Positions 26,326 through 35,882 of a stretch of 64,000 nt of DNA are shown here, in pieces. The translations under genes were made by a program, and so were the position numbers. Source of the DNA: Bacteroidales bacterium (GTDB lineage: Bacteria; Bacteroidota; Bacteroidia; Bacteroidales; F082). The DNA lies in the NCBI GenBank assembly GCA_016285355.1, contig JAEEQP010000020.1:3080-67079 (forward strand), written 5' to 3'. How positions within the stretch are numbered: the stretch's first letter is position 1; the number at the start of each line of letters is the position of its first letter. The notes below the pieces were generated by a model, which worked only from the letters and a program-made list of their open reading frames with translations, was not told the DNA's origin and did not search any database.

Positions 26326-28374
26326 TTATAATTGTTTTCTCCACCCGCAGCCATTCCGCCATTCGGAACAACCGTATGCCGTTTTACCTTTTATAATATG
26401 CCCCTTGCCACAGAGCGGACAAGGCTGCCCTATGAGGGTATCAGGATTGGATTCGGAAGGCATAGATCCCAATCCTCCCTCTGTCCCTCGTAGGGATGAC
26501 ATGCCTTCCGAAGCTTTCTTAGGTTTTGAAGATGCGCTTTTCTTGGGTGAGGATTTTTTCGGCTTCTCTTCCACCACGGTTGCCGTCACGCGACGGTTGC
26601 TATTGTCCAACATCACCGTGGTAACAATCTCCGATACCATCTGTTTCAGCTCGTCTAAAAACTGTCGGGCTTCGTATTTGTGCTGCTCTATCTCACGGAG
26701 TTTCTTTTCCCAAATGCCAGTTAACTCAGCACTTTTCAGCAGGTCTTCATGGATGAGGCCGATAAGCTCAATACCTGTTGGCGTAGGTTCAAGGCTTTTG
26801 CGCACCTTTTTAATATAGTTACGTTTGAACAGTGTCTCAATGATAGCCGCTCGCGTGGAAGGTCGCCCGATGCCGTTCTCTTTCATCACCTCGCGCAAGG
26901 ATTCATCGTCAACGAGTTTGCCTGCCGTTTCCATGGCGCGGAGCAAAGTGGCTTCGGTGTAGGGCTTTGGCGGCGAAGTCCATTTTTCGGCTAATTGGGG
27001 CTGATGCGGTCCATGCTCGCCTTTCTCAAAAATGGGCAAAGTTCTCTCCTCTTCCTCCTGCCCTTCCTTTTTCTCCTCTTCCTGTTTCACCGGCTTGATG
27101 ACCTCGCGCCAACCTGACACCAAAATCTGCTTGCCTGAAGTCTTAAATTCCACTTCATCCACCTTGCCTAAGACGGTCGTCGTAGCAAATTGACAATCAG
27201 GGTAAAACACAGCGATAAAATGGCGACACACCTCATCGTAGACCTTCTCCTCGGCAAACGAAAGCCCTTGCGGCACCACCCCCGTCGGGATGATAGCATG
27301 GTGGTCGGTGACTTTGCTGTTGTCGAACACCTTCTTGCTCTTGGGCAGTTTCTTGCCTGCCAATGGCGCAGTGTATTCGGCATAGTTGGTGAGTTTTGAC
27401 AAAATGTCGGGACATTTTGGGTATATGTCGTCGCTCAGATAGGTCGTGTCGACACGCGGATAAGTGGTGTATTTCTTCTCGTAAAGGCTTTGGATAGTCT
27501 GCAAAGTCTGGTCGGCGGACATATTGTATTTCTTATTGCATTCCACCTGCAACGAAGTCAAGTCGTAGAGCCTCGGCGGGGCTTCGGTGCCTTTTTTGGT
27601 GGAAATATCGGTAACGGTAAATTCTTTTCCTTCAACGCTCTGCAAGTCCTTTTGGCCATCCTCCACTGAACCATATTTGCCTTTGGTAGCCGTAAAGGTC
27701 GTGTCGCGATAGACGGTTGACAACACCCAATAGGCCTCTGGCTTAAAGTTCACAATTTCGTGGTAGCGGTTGACAATTAGTGCCAAAGTGGGCGTTTGCA
27801 CCCTGCCGATGGACAGCACCTGACGGTTTTGACCATATTTCAAGGTGTAAAGCCTTGTCGCGTTCATACCTAAAAGCCAATCACCAATGGCACGAGAGAG
27901 TCCTGCCTCGTAAAGCGACTGATAATCAGACTGGTCTTTCAAGGTCTTGAAGCCTTCTTTGATAGATTCCTCGGTCAAAGAGGAAATCCACAGACGTTTC
28001 ACAAGACAATGCACAGCGGCTTTTTGCATCACCCAACGCTGGATAAGTTCACCCTCTTGGCCAGCATCACCGCAGTTCACAATCTCGTCGGCTTTCTGAA
28101 ACAAGGACTCAATGACCTTAAACTGTTTTTCCACGCCCTTGTCGGCAATCAGCTTAATTCCAAAACGTTGCGGAATCATCGGAAGTCGGCTCAATGCCCA
28201 GGCCTTCCATTGGTCGGTGTAGTCGTGGGGTTCCTTTAAAGTGCAAAGATGGCCGAAAGTCCATGTCACCTGATAGCCATTGCCTTCCATGTAGCCTTCA
28301 TGGGCGGTGTTGGCTCCCAGCACCTTGGCGATGTCGCGGGCGACGCTTGGCTTTTCGGCGATACAAACAATCAT
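26326..28374 (-). CDS. topB: DNA topoisomerase III
   Basis: 682 residues. Type IA topoisomerase: TOPRIM core at the N-terminus (IAEKPSVARDIAKVLGA, with CGDAGQEGELI), GRVQTPTLALIVNRY in the arch, and the active-site Tyr in YTTYPRVDTTYLSDD (about 310-324). The last about 60 residues include a KKSSPKKSASSKPKKA linker and a C4 zinc ribbon (CPLCGKGHI...CGW). The form with TTYPRVDTTYL is the one common on Bacteroidota chromosomes and conjugative elements; there is no conjugation module beside it here. It relaxes and decatenates DNA through a transient 5'-phosphotyrosine. Confidence 0.95.
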   Translation of the reverse strand: MIVCIAEKPSVARDIAKVLGANTAHEGYMEGNGYQVTWTFGHLCTLKEPHDYTDQWKAWALSRLPMIPQRFGIKLIADKGVEKQFKVIESLFQKADEIVNCGDAGQEGELIQRWVMQKAAVHCLVKRLWISSLTEESIKEGFKTLKDQSDYQSLYEAGLSRAIGDWLLGMNATRLYTLKYGQNRQVLSIGRVQTPTLALIVNRYHEIVNFKPEAYWVLSTVYRDTTFTATKGKYGSVEDGQKDLQSVEGKEFTVTDISTKKGTEAPPRLYDLTSLQVECNKKYNMSADQTLQTIQSLYEKKYTTYPRVDTTYLSDDIYPKCPDILSKLTNYAEYTAPLAGKKLPKSKKVFDNSKVTDHHAIIPTGVVPQGLSFAEEKVYDEVCRHFIAVFYPDCQFATTTVLGKVDEVEFKTSGKQILVSGWREVIKPVKQEEEKKEGQEEEERTLPIFEKGEHGPHQPQLAEKWTSPPKPYTEATLLRAMETAGKLVDDESLREVMKENGIGRPSTRAAIIETLFKRNYIKKVRKSLEPTPTGIELIGLIHEDLLKSAELTGIWEKKLREIEQHKYEARQFLDELKQMVSEIVTTVMLDNSNRRVTATVVEEKPKKSSPKKSASSKPKKASEGMSSLRGTEGGLGSMPSESNPDTLIGQPCPLCGKGHIIKGKTAYGCSEWRNGCGWRKQL

Positions 28375-28382
28375 TTTCGTAG

Positions 28383-28404
28383 GGGCAGACCTGCATGTCT
28401 GCCC
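28383..28404. terminator. Hairpin GGGCAGAC/GTCTGCCC between antiporter and topB
   Basis: Perfect 8-bp arms at 28383-28390 and 28397-28404 around CTGCAT. It lies in the 32 bp between the end of the antiporter gene and topB. It has no T-tract on the minus side, so it may be a dispersed repeat or an attenuating hairpin rather than a simple terminator. Confidence 0.6.
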
Positions 28405-28406
28405 AA

Positions 28407-30698
28407 TTATTGATTCATATTAGGAACCGCATCAGGATTATAATTCATCAGGATCTCAGCCTTATCCTTCTGTGCCACAAACCACACCAAATCAGCAGGT
28501 TGGAAAGAGATACGTGCCGAAGGATTCAAGATGAAATGTCCGTCGCGCTCGATGGCGATAATCATGGCGTTAAAGTCCTCAGCCAAGCCTGAATCCATCA
28601 AAGTCACACCAACATAGGGACTGACGGGACGCACTTCCACCTTATACAAATCCACCTCGCTTTCTTCATGCTCCTGAATCAGTTGGTCGTCAAACAGTTC
28701 CACCATAGGCATAAGCAGCCGCAGATGGTCTTCATGTCCCACAAAAGTAATTTTATCAAACGGAAACAGCTGAAAATCAGACTTGGGCACTTCAACAAGT
28801 TGTTTGCCTCGCTCCACACTCACCACACTCACATTATAATTGTCGCGGAAATCGGTCTCCCTGATGAGTTTGCCCGAATAGGGGCTGTCAGGACTCAGCG
28901 TCATCTTCTGCAAATGACAATTTTCCTGCAAAATCTCAGGGATGGCGAAGACCTGCACCGACTGGCGTTTGTTGAGGTTATCCATAAACCGCTCCTCGAT
29001 GTGCTTGTAAAATCGCATTGCAGGACTCAATACGCGCAGCAAAATAGTGTAAATCAAAGCAAAAGCAATGTTGATCCACAGGAACACCTTGGGACCTACA
29101 TTCAGCCTCGGCCAAAATAATTCATTGAGAAAATGTTGGATAACAGCGTATGCCGCCACCCAAACCAACACGAAGCGCAAAACGAAAACAAAGCGAATCA
29201 AGCCCTTGTTGAACTTATTGACTTCCATCAATTTATGAGTCGTATGAGCCAAAGTATGCTTGAAACCCATCGCCCAAAGGAAAGGCGAAACAAGTATCAG
29301 GCTCACTGCCGTGCTGATGGCCGCGTTCCATGGCCTTGGCACATACTTGATAATGAAAGCGCAAACAAAGAAACTGATAAGCACCACACCGATAATGATG
29401 GCGGAATAAATGACGATATTTTTGAATTGTCGGGCGAGGAAACTGCCCATATTGACCTTTTCACCGCTCTTTACCTTGATACCAGTATCCTTGTTTTCCA
29501 GTCGGTTAAGCCAACCTTCAGGGAAATGTTTTGTCACCCATTGGTAGGTCGGCACAGCAGCTTTGATGGCATACGGCGTAATGAAAGTCGTGATGATGGA
29601 CACCGAAACGATGATAGGATACAGGAACTCGTCGATGACACCGTAACTCAAGCCCAATGTGGCGATAATGAACGAAAACTCACCGATTTGACTGAAACAA
29701 AAACCACCTTGGATGGCTTGTTTCAGTTCCAAACCCGCCAGCAGTCGCCCAACGACATTGCTCAAAGGCTTGAAAATCAACAACACGATTGTGACAACCA
29801 AGATCTGCCACCAATAATTGACCAAAATGGAGGGATCAACCATCATACCGACCGAAACGAAAAAGATGGCTCCAAACAGGTTCTTGATGGGGGTCGTCAG
29901 TCTATGAATCGCCTCAGCCTCAAGGGTTTCAGCCAAGATAGAACCCATGATAAATGCGCCCAAAGCCGAAGAATAACCCGCCAAATTGGCCAATACAACC
30001 ATCATAAAACACAACCCGACCGAAAACACCGTCAAAGTCTCTTCCGACATGAATTTGCGTGACCATCTCAGCACCGTAGGCACCAAAAATATACCGCCAA
30101 AGAACCAAACCAACAGAAAGAAAGCCAGCTTCAACATACTGGTAACCAGTTCCATACCATTAAACGACTGGCTGACAGCCAAAGTGGAGAGAATAACCAT
30201 CAGCAAAACAGCCTCCAAGTCTTCCACCACCAATTCTCCAATAACATTACCGCTGAACTTCTCGCGGTGCAACTTCATGTCGTCGAAGGCTTTGGCGATG
30301 ATGGTCGTCGAAGAAATGGAAAGCATGGCACCAAGGAAAATGCAGTCCATCTGCGACCAGCCCAAGGCTTTGCCGAGCAAGAAACCGACCACACACATCG
30401 TCACCAACTCAGTCAAAGCAGTGATGCCGACTGTGCCTCCCACTTTCTTCAACTTCTTGAAACTGAACTCCAAGCCGATACCAAAGAGCATAAACACCAT
30501 ACCGATTTCGCTCCAAGTCTCTACACTCGTGTGGTCGTTGATGACAGGAAACCATTCGAAATTCGGCCCAATCAAAAAGCCAGCAATGATGTAGCCCAGC
30601 ACAACAGGCTGCTTCAACCATTTGAAAATCACCGTAGTAATGCCTGCCGTAACCAGAATAAGGGCAAGGTCGGAAAATAATGCGGGTAAGGATTCCAT
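28407..30698 (-). CDS. CPA2 cation:proton antiporter with RCK_C domains
   Basis: 763 residues. Residues about 1-390 hold about twelve membrane segments of the Na+/H+ exchanger fold (family signature around GYIIAGFLIGPNFEW, ISSTTIIAKAF and GELVVEDLEAVLLM). Two or three further membrane segments follow (about 425-575), and the tail has two TrkA-C/RCK_C modules (about 600-680 and 690-755; the second begins YKVEVRPVSPYVGVTLMDSG). It likely exports K+ or Na+ in exchange for H+, gated by ligands bound to RCK_C. There is no RCK_N domain, so NAD binding is not expected. A -7 box lies at 30719-30726. Confidence 0.88.
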   Translation of the reverse strand: MESLPALFSDLALILVTAGITTVIFKWLKQPVVLGYIIAGFLIGPNFEWFPVINDHTSVETWSEIGMVFMLFGIGLEFSFKKLKKVGGTVGITALTELVTMCVVGFLLGKALGWSQMDCIFLGAMLSISSTTIIAKAFDDMKLHREKFSGNVIGELVVEDLEAVLLMVILSTLAVSQSFNGMELVTSMLKLAFFLLVWFFGGIFLVPTVLRWSRKFMSEETLTVFSVGLCFMMVVLANLAGYSSALGAFIMGSILAETLEAEAIHRLTTPIKNLFGAIFFVSVGMMVDPSILVNYWWQILVVTIVLLIFKPLSNVVGRLLAGLELKQAIQGGFCFSQIGEFSFIIATLGLSYGVIDEFLYPIIVSVSIITTFITPYAIKAAVPTYQWVTKHFPEGWLNRLENKDTGIKVKSGEKVNMGSFLARQFKNIVIYSAIIIGVVLISFFVCAFIIKYVPRPWNAAISTAVSLILVSPFLWAMGFKHTLAHTTHKLMEVNKFNKGLIRFVFVLRFVLVWVAAYAVIQHFLNELFWPRLNVGPKVFLWINIAFALIYTILLRVLSPAMRFYKHIEERFMDNLNKRQSVQVFAIPEILQENCHLQKMTLSPDSPYSGKLIRETDFRDNYNVSVVSVERGKQLVEVPKSDFQLFPFDKITFVGHEDHLRLLMPMVELFDDQLIQEHEESEVDLYKVEVRPVSPYVGVTLMDSGLAEDFNAMIIAIERDGHFILNPSARISFQPADLVWFVAQKDKAEILMNYNPDAVPNMNQ

Positions 30699-30718
30699 AG
30701 GGATATAATTTGGGTTGC

Positions 30719-30726
30719 AAAATTAC
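30719..30726 (-). promoter_or_regulatory. -7 box for the antiporter (and possibly topB)
   Basis: Minus strand TAATTTTG, 21 bp upstream of the ATG at 30698. Confidence 0.55.
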
Positions 30727-30871
30727 GAAACTAATCGGAAAACAACAAATATGTTATTTGACGAGCTTCCAATGCAGGTTCCACAATTACTTTTTCTGCA
30801 AAAAACATGTATTTTAAGCGGAGATTATTAAAATTCTCCGTGTAAAAGTAACGAAATGAAGAAAAATGTAC

Positions 30872-30879
30872 TACCTTTG
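30872..30879 (+). promoter_or_regulatory. -7 box for the AbiEi gene
   Basis: TACCTTTG (TAnnTTTG), 21 bp upstream of the ATG at 30900. Confidence 0.6.
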
Positions 30880-30899
30880 CAGCTGAAAAACGGTTGTAT

Positions 30900-31481
30900 A
30901 TGGAAACAGTCTCTGAACGAATAGCCTCTAAAAGAGGTATCATCTCCACAAAAGATTTGGAGGGGAGAGCAGAGTATGAGCGGCTGCGCAGAGCCGTCAG
31001 CAAAGGCGACATAGTGCGTCTGCGACATGGTGTGTACGCTGAGCCGACGGCCATGCTTAACACCATGATCGATGTAGAGCGCATTGTGCCAGGTGGCATC
31101 GTGTGTCTCTACACCGCATGGATGCACCATCAACTTTGTACCACCATTCCGCCAGCCTTTTGTATTGCCATCGAAGCCAAGCGGAAGGTGGTGATTCCTG
31201 AAGAATTGCCCATCAACCTCTATTATTGGAAAAAGGAAAATCTGGAGTTTGGCATTGAACAGAAAGAGATTTCTGGTTTTCAGGTTCGCATGACGAATCT
31301 GGAGCGCAGCGTATGCGATGCCGTGAAATACCGCAATAAAGTGGGACTGGATGTGTGCGCCGAAGTAATCCGGAGCTATGCCCGCCTGAAAGAACGCAAC
31401 CTCAGCCGTCTTTCCGAATATGCGCAAAAACTGAGACTGACAAAAGTGATGAATAACTACCTTGAAATTGCAATAGAATGA
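30900..31481 (+). CDS. AbiEi-family type IV antitoxin
   Basis: 193 residues from ATG 30900. The N-terminal winged helix (ISTKDLEGRAEYERLRRAVSKGDIVRLRHGVY) and the following AbiEi antitoxin domain (VPGGIVCLYTAWMHH, MTNLERSVCDAVKYRN, GLDVCAEVIRSYA) match AbiEi, the transcriptional repressor and antitoxin of type IV abortive-infection systems. Its stop overlaps the start of the collapsed toxin frame (ATGA at 31478-31481), the normal AbiEi-AbiEii arrangement. With the toxin destroyed, it now acts as an orphan antitoxin or repressor. Confidence 0.85.
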   Translation: METVSERIASKRGIISTKDLEGRAEYERLRRAVSKGDIVRLRHGVYAEPTAMLNTMIDVERIVPGGIVCLYTAWMHHQLCTTIPPAFCIAIEAKRKVVIPEELPINLYYWKKENLEFGIEQKEISGFQVRMTNLERSVCDAVKYRNKVGLDVCAEVIRSYARLKERNLSRLSEYAQKLRLTKVMNNYLEIAIE

Positions 31482-31723
31482 CGAAACCTATCAAGAACTT
31501 AGGTAAAGCCGTTAAAGCCACATTCGACAATTGAGAGCTGGCATATAACGCCAATCTGCAACTGTTCAATGGTGAATTTTGCACCGATGAAGTGCGCCTG
31601 AAGCGTTGGGAAGTGTTCCTGAAGAAGATCCAGTGGAAGGAGTCACTTTCGTTTGCCGATGTGATGGCTGTGATTACTATACGGCTGAAAGGTTTGTATG
31701 ATAAGTATTGGGAAGAAAAGTAG
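31478..31723 (+). pseudogene. Collapsed AbiEii-like toxin gene
   Basis: The 82-codon frame starts MTKPIKNLGKAVKATFDN, the usual beginning of AbiEii nucleotidyltransferase toxins, then stops at TGA (31532-31534). Reading through, the frame continues ELAYNANLQLFNGEF...RWEVFLKK...SLSFADVMAVI and ends at 31721-31723, which resembles the family's C-terminal end. The whole nucleotidyltransferase core (normally about 200 or more residues with a GS-DxD motif) is absent. A large internal deletion plus a nonsense codon has therefore removed the toxin while leaving the antitoxin intact. Confidence 0.7.
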
Positions 31724-31828
31724 AATTACTGCATTTTTGAAAGTACAGTATTTTGAAGGAAATTTTATCACAGTCCCAAAAATCCTCAAATTCGATTTGG
31801 CAACTTTTTTCATCGAAAGACAATCAAC

Positions 31829-34800
31829 ATGAATAAAATCAACCTTGATAATATCCTGCCACTACCAGCAAAGCTCAATGATGAGGAATTCTTCATCCTC
31901 AGCCTCATCACCTACCTTGCCTCCGCATTACAGCAAAACACGATGCAATTCGTTTGCAAACAGAAAGGAATCAATATATCGCGCATTCACGACATCACAA
32001 AAAGGCTGAGTCGACTCGAAATCATCTCATTAGGCTCTAGTTATTGGACTCCATACGGAAACACCTATCCGAAATATTACTTCGCCGTCACATTGAGACT
32101 ATTGGAATGCCACCACGATGACGTCAATTATCTCGAAAGCCTTTACACCAAGCCATCGGGAATCTATGAGTTCCTTTGGCGCGCCGCGAAAGCTCTCCAT
32201 ACCCAAGATCCAAACCTCATCACCAACATACACCTGTTTCCGAATTGGACACGCAGCCCCCTCCCCTATCTTGAGCCACTTTTCGGCATTAAGGATTTCA
32301 TGCCTGCTTTCGCAAGCCTCAATGTCCCACAAATGGAACAACTTCTGCATGACCAACTCGATGACATGCTCATCCACGAAACATGGGGTGAAAAACAATT
32401 GGGTGACCTCCAAGACCTTATCGAATACTATGAAACCTTGGAGCCCAAAACAAAGGACAGTTTTTCTGACCTCCTAACCGCTTATCGATTCCTTTATGAT
32501 GGCACAAAGCCCGACTGGAAATCGAAGGTTGCAACCCAATGGTCATTGTGCATCGATGCCATCCTATCGCTCTATCGCGGCGACTTGGATGCAGCCGGCA
32601 AACAGTTTGAAGCCTCGCTGAAACTGCACAATAAGGCCTCAGAAAACAAGAACCTGTTTGAACATCCCTTGCTCGACTTTTTCCTCATCCTCTATTACGC
32701 TAAAGCCAACACACCCACCACCGTCAAGAAAGCCAACCAGTTCCTCAACAAGTCGGTGACCGATAATTGCGATTACTACCCTTGCCGCATCCTTATCAAC
32801 TATGTCATCAACGGGCAGGATGACCATCGACTCGAACGCGAACTTGAATACTGCATGTCGTCTGACCGCGCAAGGACCATCGCAAGGCATCTCACTGCCC
32901 TGCTGACACACTATTTTGGCCTGACCGACATCGTCAAGAAAGGGTTGTTCAAAACCTCAACCCATCCCGAATGCGCCTTGCTCCGCCATGAGCTTTCTCC
33001 CTATTATGAAACCGCAGATCATCAAGAGCTTACAGAACGTTTTGGCGGCAAGCCTATTCTGTTTTCGATTCGAAGGAAAGAATATTGGGAAACCGTAATC
33101 GAAGGTCTGACTGCACACATCATTGACTCCAAAGAGAAAAGCGGCCAACCAGCCCAAACCGACACCCGAATCATCTATCTCATCAATGAATACGAGTCGA
33201 TGGAACCATTGGAACAACACAGACTGAAAAGCGGCGCATGGAGCGTCGGGACTCGCATCTCAACGGACAAATTCATGCGTCAGGAATTGGCAAGTATGGA
33301 TGAGACTGACAAGAAAATAGCATCTGCCTCGCGGTCCTATAGTTATTATTCCATTTATGGACGTTATGCCATTCCGCAACTCATCGGCTCCGACCGCGTG
33401 TTCATCAACAGCACAAAAGGCCGGCAACCCGTGGAAATCATCGAAGAAAAGCCCTTCATCGCCATCGAGAAAGCGAAAAACGGCTTCATGGTCAAGACTA
33501 ATGTGCCAGAAAAAGACGAATTCTACCGTGAAAAAGCAAGTCCGACCATCATCCGCCGCGACAGCAAGACTCATTTCACGGTGTTCAAACTCAATGATTT
33601 CGAGCGGAAAATCATCGAAACGCTGATTGGATTGGGCATGTTTCCCAAACAAGCCGAAACCAAACTGCTCCAGTTCATCGAGCAGATTTCCGACAAAGTC
33701 GAAATTCACTCGGATTTATTAGAAGGTGGCTCCACATTGCAGAAAAAGGAAGGCTTATCACGCCTGCTTTTGCGTGTTGTGCCAGACAAAGAAACCTTTA
33801 TGGTGAGCATCCTTGCCAATCCACTTGAAGGCGGCAAACTACGCCTCATGCCTGGCATGGGACAAGAAACCGTGTTCGACGAAGCCAACGGCGAGCGTTT
33901 CCAAGTGTCGCGCAACCTTGAGGCCGAAAAAGTCAACCTTATGGAAATCAAAGGGTTCATGCAAGAAGAACTGCTCACTTCGGTTTCCGTGAACCAAGCC
34001 GAAATGGAGCCGGAAAGCCTGCTCGGACTGCTCGAATTTGTGAGCGACCATCCCGACCGCTTCGAGATGGAGTGGCCCGAAGGCAAAAAGCTGAACCTAA
34101 AGGCCAAACTAAGCAAAGACATGGTCAACATCAACCTTGTTTCGAAGGAAAACTGGTTTGAAGTGGAAGGCAACATCACATTTGGGGGCAACAATATGTC
34201 AGCCATCGATTTCCTCAACCTGATTTCGCAAGGCATCTTCAACGAGCGTTTCGTCAAACTTAACGAGACCGACTACATTGCCATCAGCGAGCAATTGGCC
34301 AAATACCTACGCCGGTTGGAAGGATTGGCCCAACAGAACCATGGGAAAATCCGAATTCCTTTCTATCAAGTGGGGGCTTTAGCCGAAATTGTCCACAACA
34401 CTGAGGGCAGCCTCAAAGCCGACAAAGGCATGGAGACCCTCGTCAAAAAAATCGAGAAAGCCTCCAAAATGAAGATTGCCATTCCAAGTACGTTGCAAGC
34501 CGAATTACGTGATTATCAGCGCGAAGGATTCAAGTGGTTGGTGAGGTTATCAGAATGGGGCGCGGGAGCTTGCCTCGCCGACGACATGGGCTTGGGCAAG
34601 ACTGTACAGACCATTGCCTTCCTACTCTATAAGGCCACCAAAGGACCTTCATTGGTGGTTTGTCCTGCCTCCGTCATGCTCAATTGGGCGAACGAATTGA
34701 CCCGTTTTGCCCCTTCTTTGGAAGTTAAAATCCTTAACGAATCCTCCGATCGCGATGCATTGCTCGACAACGCCAAACCCTACGATATAGTGCTCACCAC

Positions 34801-35878
34801 GTATGGACTTCTTGTCAGAGAAGAGGAAGCCCTTACCAAGCTTCAATGGAACATCGTCTGTTTGGACGAAGCGCACACCATTAAGAACCGAGGCACCAAA
34901 ATGTCATCGTCATCCATGAAACTCAAGGCCGAAAGCCGCGTCATCCTCACGGGCACACCTATCCAGAACTACCTTTCGGAGCTTTGGAACCTGTTCCAAT
35001 TCCTCAATCCAGGACTGCTCGGCACCTTCGACAGCTTTATGAACAAATACATCATCCCCATCGAAAGGGACGGCGAGGAAGAACGTCGTGCCCAACTCAA
35101 GCGCATGATTTCGCCCTTCATGCTGCGACGTACCAAAGCCGAAGTCATCGAAGAGCTGCCAGAAAAGACGGAAATCACCCATGAAATCCACCTGACCGAT
35201 GCTGAAATCACCGCATACGAAACCCTCCGCGAAGCCACCGAACAAGCCTTGCAATCGGAGGACAAGGTGGACGTGAACATTTTGGCACAAATCACCAAAC
35301 TGCGCCAAGCCGCTTGTTCCATCAGCCTCATTGAAAAAGGTTGGAAATTAGGTTCGACAAAAATCGCTGCTGCCGCCGATTTGGTGGAGGAAATCGTCAA
35401 GTCAAGAAACAGCGTGTTGGTTTTCAGCCAGTTCACCTCATTCCTTGACATGGCCAAAACAAACATTGAGGAACGTATCGGCAAAGACAAACTATTCTAT
35501 TTGGACGGCTCCACACCTATCCGCAAGCGAGAAAAGATGGTGGCAGATTTCCAGCATGGCTTGGTTCCTGTATTCCTCATCAGCCTGAAAGCTGGCGGTT
35601 TAGGTCTCAACCTGACCAATGCCAACTATGTCATCCACTTGGATCCGTGGTGGAATCCCGCCATTGAGCAACAAGCCACCGACCGCGCCTATCGCATCGG
35701 GCAAAACAAGAACGTGACTGTGTATCACCTGATTTCGCGCCACACCATCGAAGAGAAAATTTTACGCCTTCACAAGACCAAGCGCGATTTGGCTGATTCA
35801 TTGCTTTCAGGCAGCAACATCAGCCGCGCCATGACAATTGACGATTTGAGGTTCTTGGTGGAACAAAACAATAATTGA
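31829..35878 (+). CDS. SNF2-family DEAH helicase-like protein, 1349 aa
   Basis: The C-terminal half is a full SNF2 ATPase: Walker A DDMGLGKT (918-925), motif II DEAH (1013-1016), motif III-type ILTGTPIQN, and motif VI with QQATDRAYRIGQ (from 1281). The SNF2-typical DDMGLGKT, GGLGLNLT and DPWWNPAIEQ are intact, so it should be an active dsDNA translocase. The first about 870 residues are a large N-terminal region that includes SWIM-like or helical parts but no cysteine knuckle; an IPYHQ/AEL-type linker (IPSTLQAELRDYQREGFKWL) joins it to the motor. Bacterial long SNF2 proteins are often stand-alone; several take part in phage defence, others in transcription recycling. It starts 105 bp after the toxin remnant. 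No good -7 box is visible. Confidence 0.88.
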   Translation: MNKINLDNILPLPAKLNDEEFFILSLITYLASALQQNTMQFVCKQKGINISRIHDITKRLSRLEIISLGSSYWTPYGNTYPKYYFAVTLRLLECHHDDVNYLESLYTKPSGIYEFLWRAAKALHTQDPNLITNIHLFPNWTRSPLPYLEPLFGIKDFMPAFASLNVPQMEQLLHDQLDDMLIHETWGEKQLGDLQDLIEYYETLEPKTKDSFSDLLTAYRFLYDGTKPDWKSKVATQWSLCIDAILSLYRGDLDAAGKQFEASLKLHNKASENKNLFEHPLLDFFLILYYAKANTPTTVKKANQFLNKSVTDNCDYYPCRILINYVINGQDDHRLERELEYCMSSDRARTIARHLTALLTHYFGLTDIVKKGLFKTSTHPECALLRHELSPYYETADHQELTERFGGKPILFSIRRKEYWETVIEGLTAHIIDSKEKSGQPAQTDTRIIYLINEYESMEPLEQHRLKSGAWSVGTRISTDKFMRQELASMDETDKKIASASRSYSYYSIYGRYAIPQLIGSDRVFINSTKGRQPVEIIEEKPFIAIEKAKNGFMVKTNVPEKDEFYREKASPTIIRRDSKTHFTVFKLNDFERKIIETLIGLGMFPKQAETKLLQFIEQISDKVEIHSDLLEGGSTLQKKEGLSRLLLRVVPDKETFMVSILANPLEGGKLRLMPGMGQETVFDEANGERFQVSRNLEAEKVNLMEIKGFMQEELLTSVSVNQAEMEPESLLGLLEFVSDHPDRFEMEWPEGKKLNLKAKLSKDMVNINLVSKENWFEVEGNITFGGNNMSAIDFLNLISQGIFNERFVKLNETDYIAISEQLAKYLRRLEGLAQQNHGKIRIPFYQVGALAEIVHNTEGSLKADKGMETLVKKIEKASKMKIAIPSTLQAELRDYQREGFKWLVRLSEWGAGACLADDMGLGKTVQTIAFLLYKATKGPSLVVCPASVMLNWANELTRFAPSLEVKILNESSDRDALLDNAKPYDIVLTTYGLLVREEEALTKLQWNIVCLDEAHTIKNRGTKMSSSSMKLKAESRVILTGTPIQNYLSELWNLFQFLNPGLLGTFDSFMNKYIIPIERDGEEERRAQLKRMISPFMLRRTKAEVIEELPEKTEITHEIHLTDAEITAYETLREATEQALQSEDKVDVNILAQITKLRQAACSISLIEKGWKLGSTKIAAAADLVEEIVKSRNSVLVFSQFTSFLDMAKTNIEERIGKDKLFYLDGSTPIRKREKMVADFQHGLVPVFLISLKAGGLGLNLTNANYVIHLDPWWNPAIEQQATDRAYRIGQNKNVTVYHLISRHTIEEKILRLHKTKRDLADSLLSGSNISRAMTIDDLRFLVEQNNN

Positions 35879-35882
35879 CCTA

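Noticed and set aside
26326..28374. topB as part of a conjugative element
   Set aside because: No relaxase, tra or integrase genes nearby; the neighbours are chromosomal-type genes.
29133..30062. 309-codon plus-strand open frame
   Set aside because: Antisense to the antiporter; extremely polar Asn/Gln/His composition with no motif.
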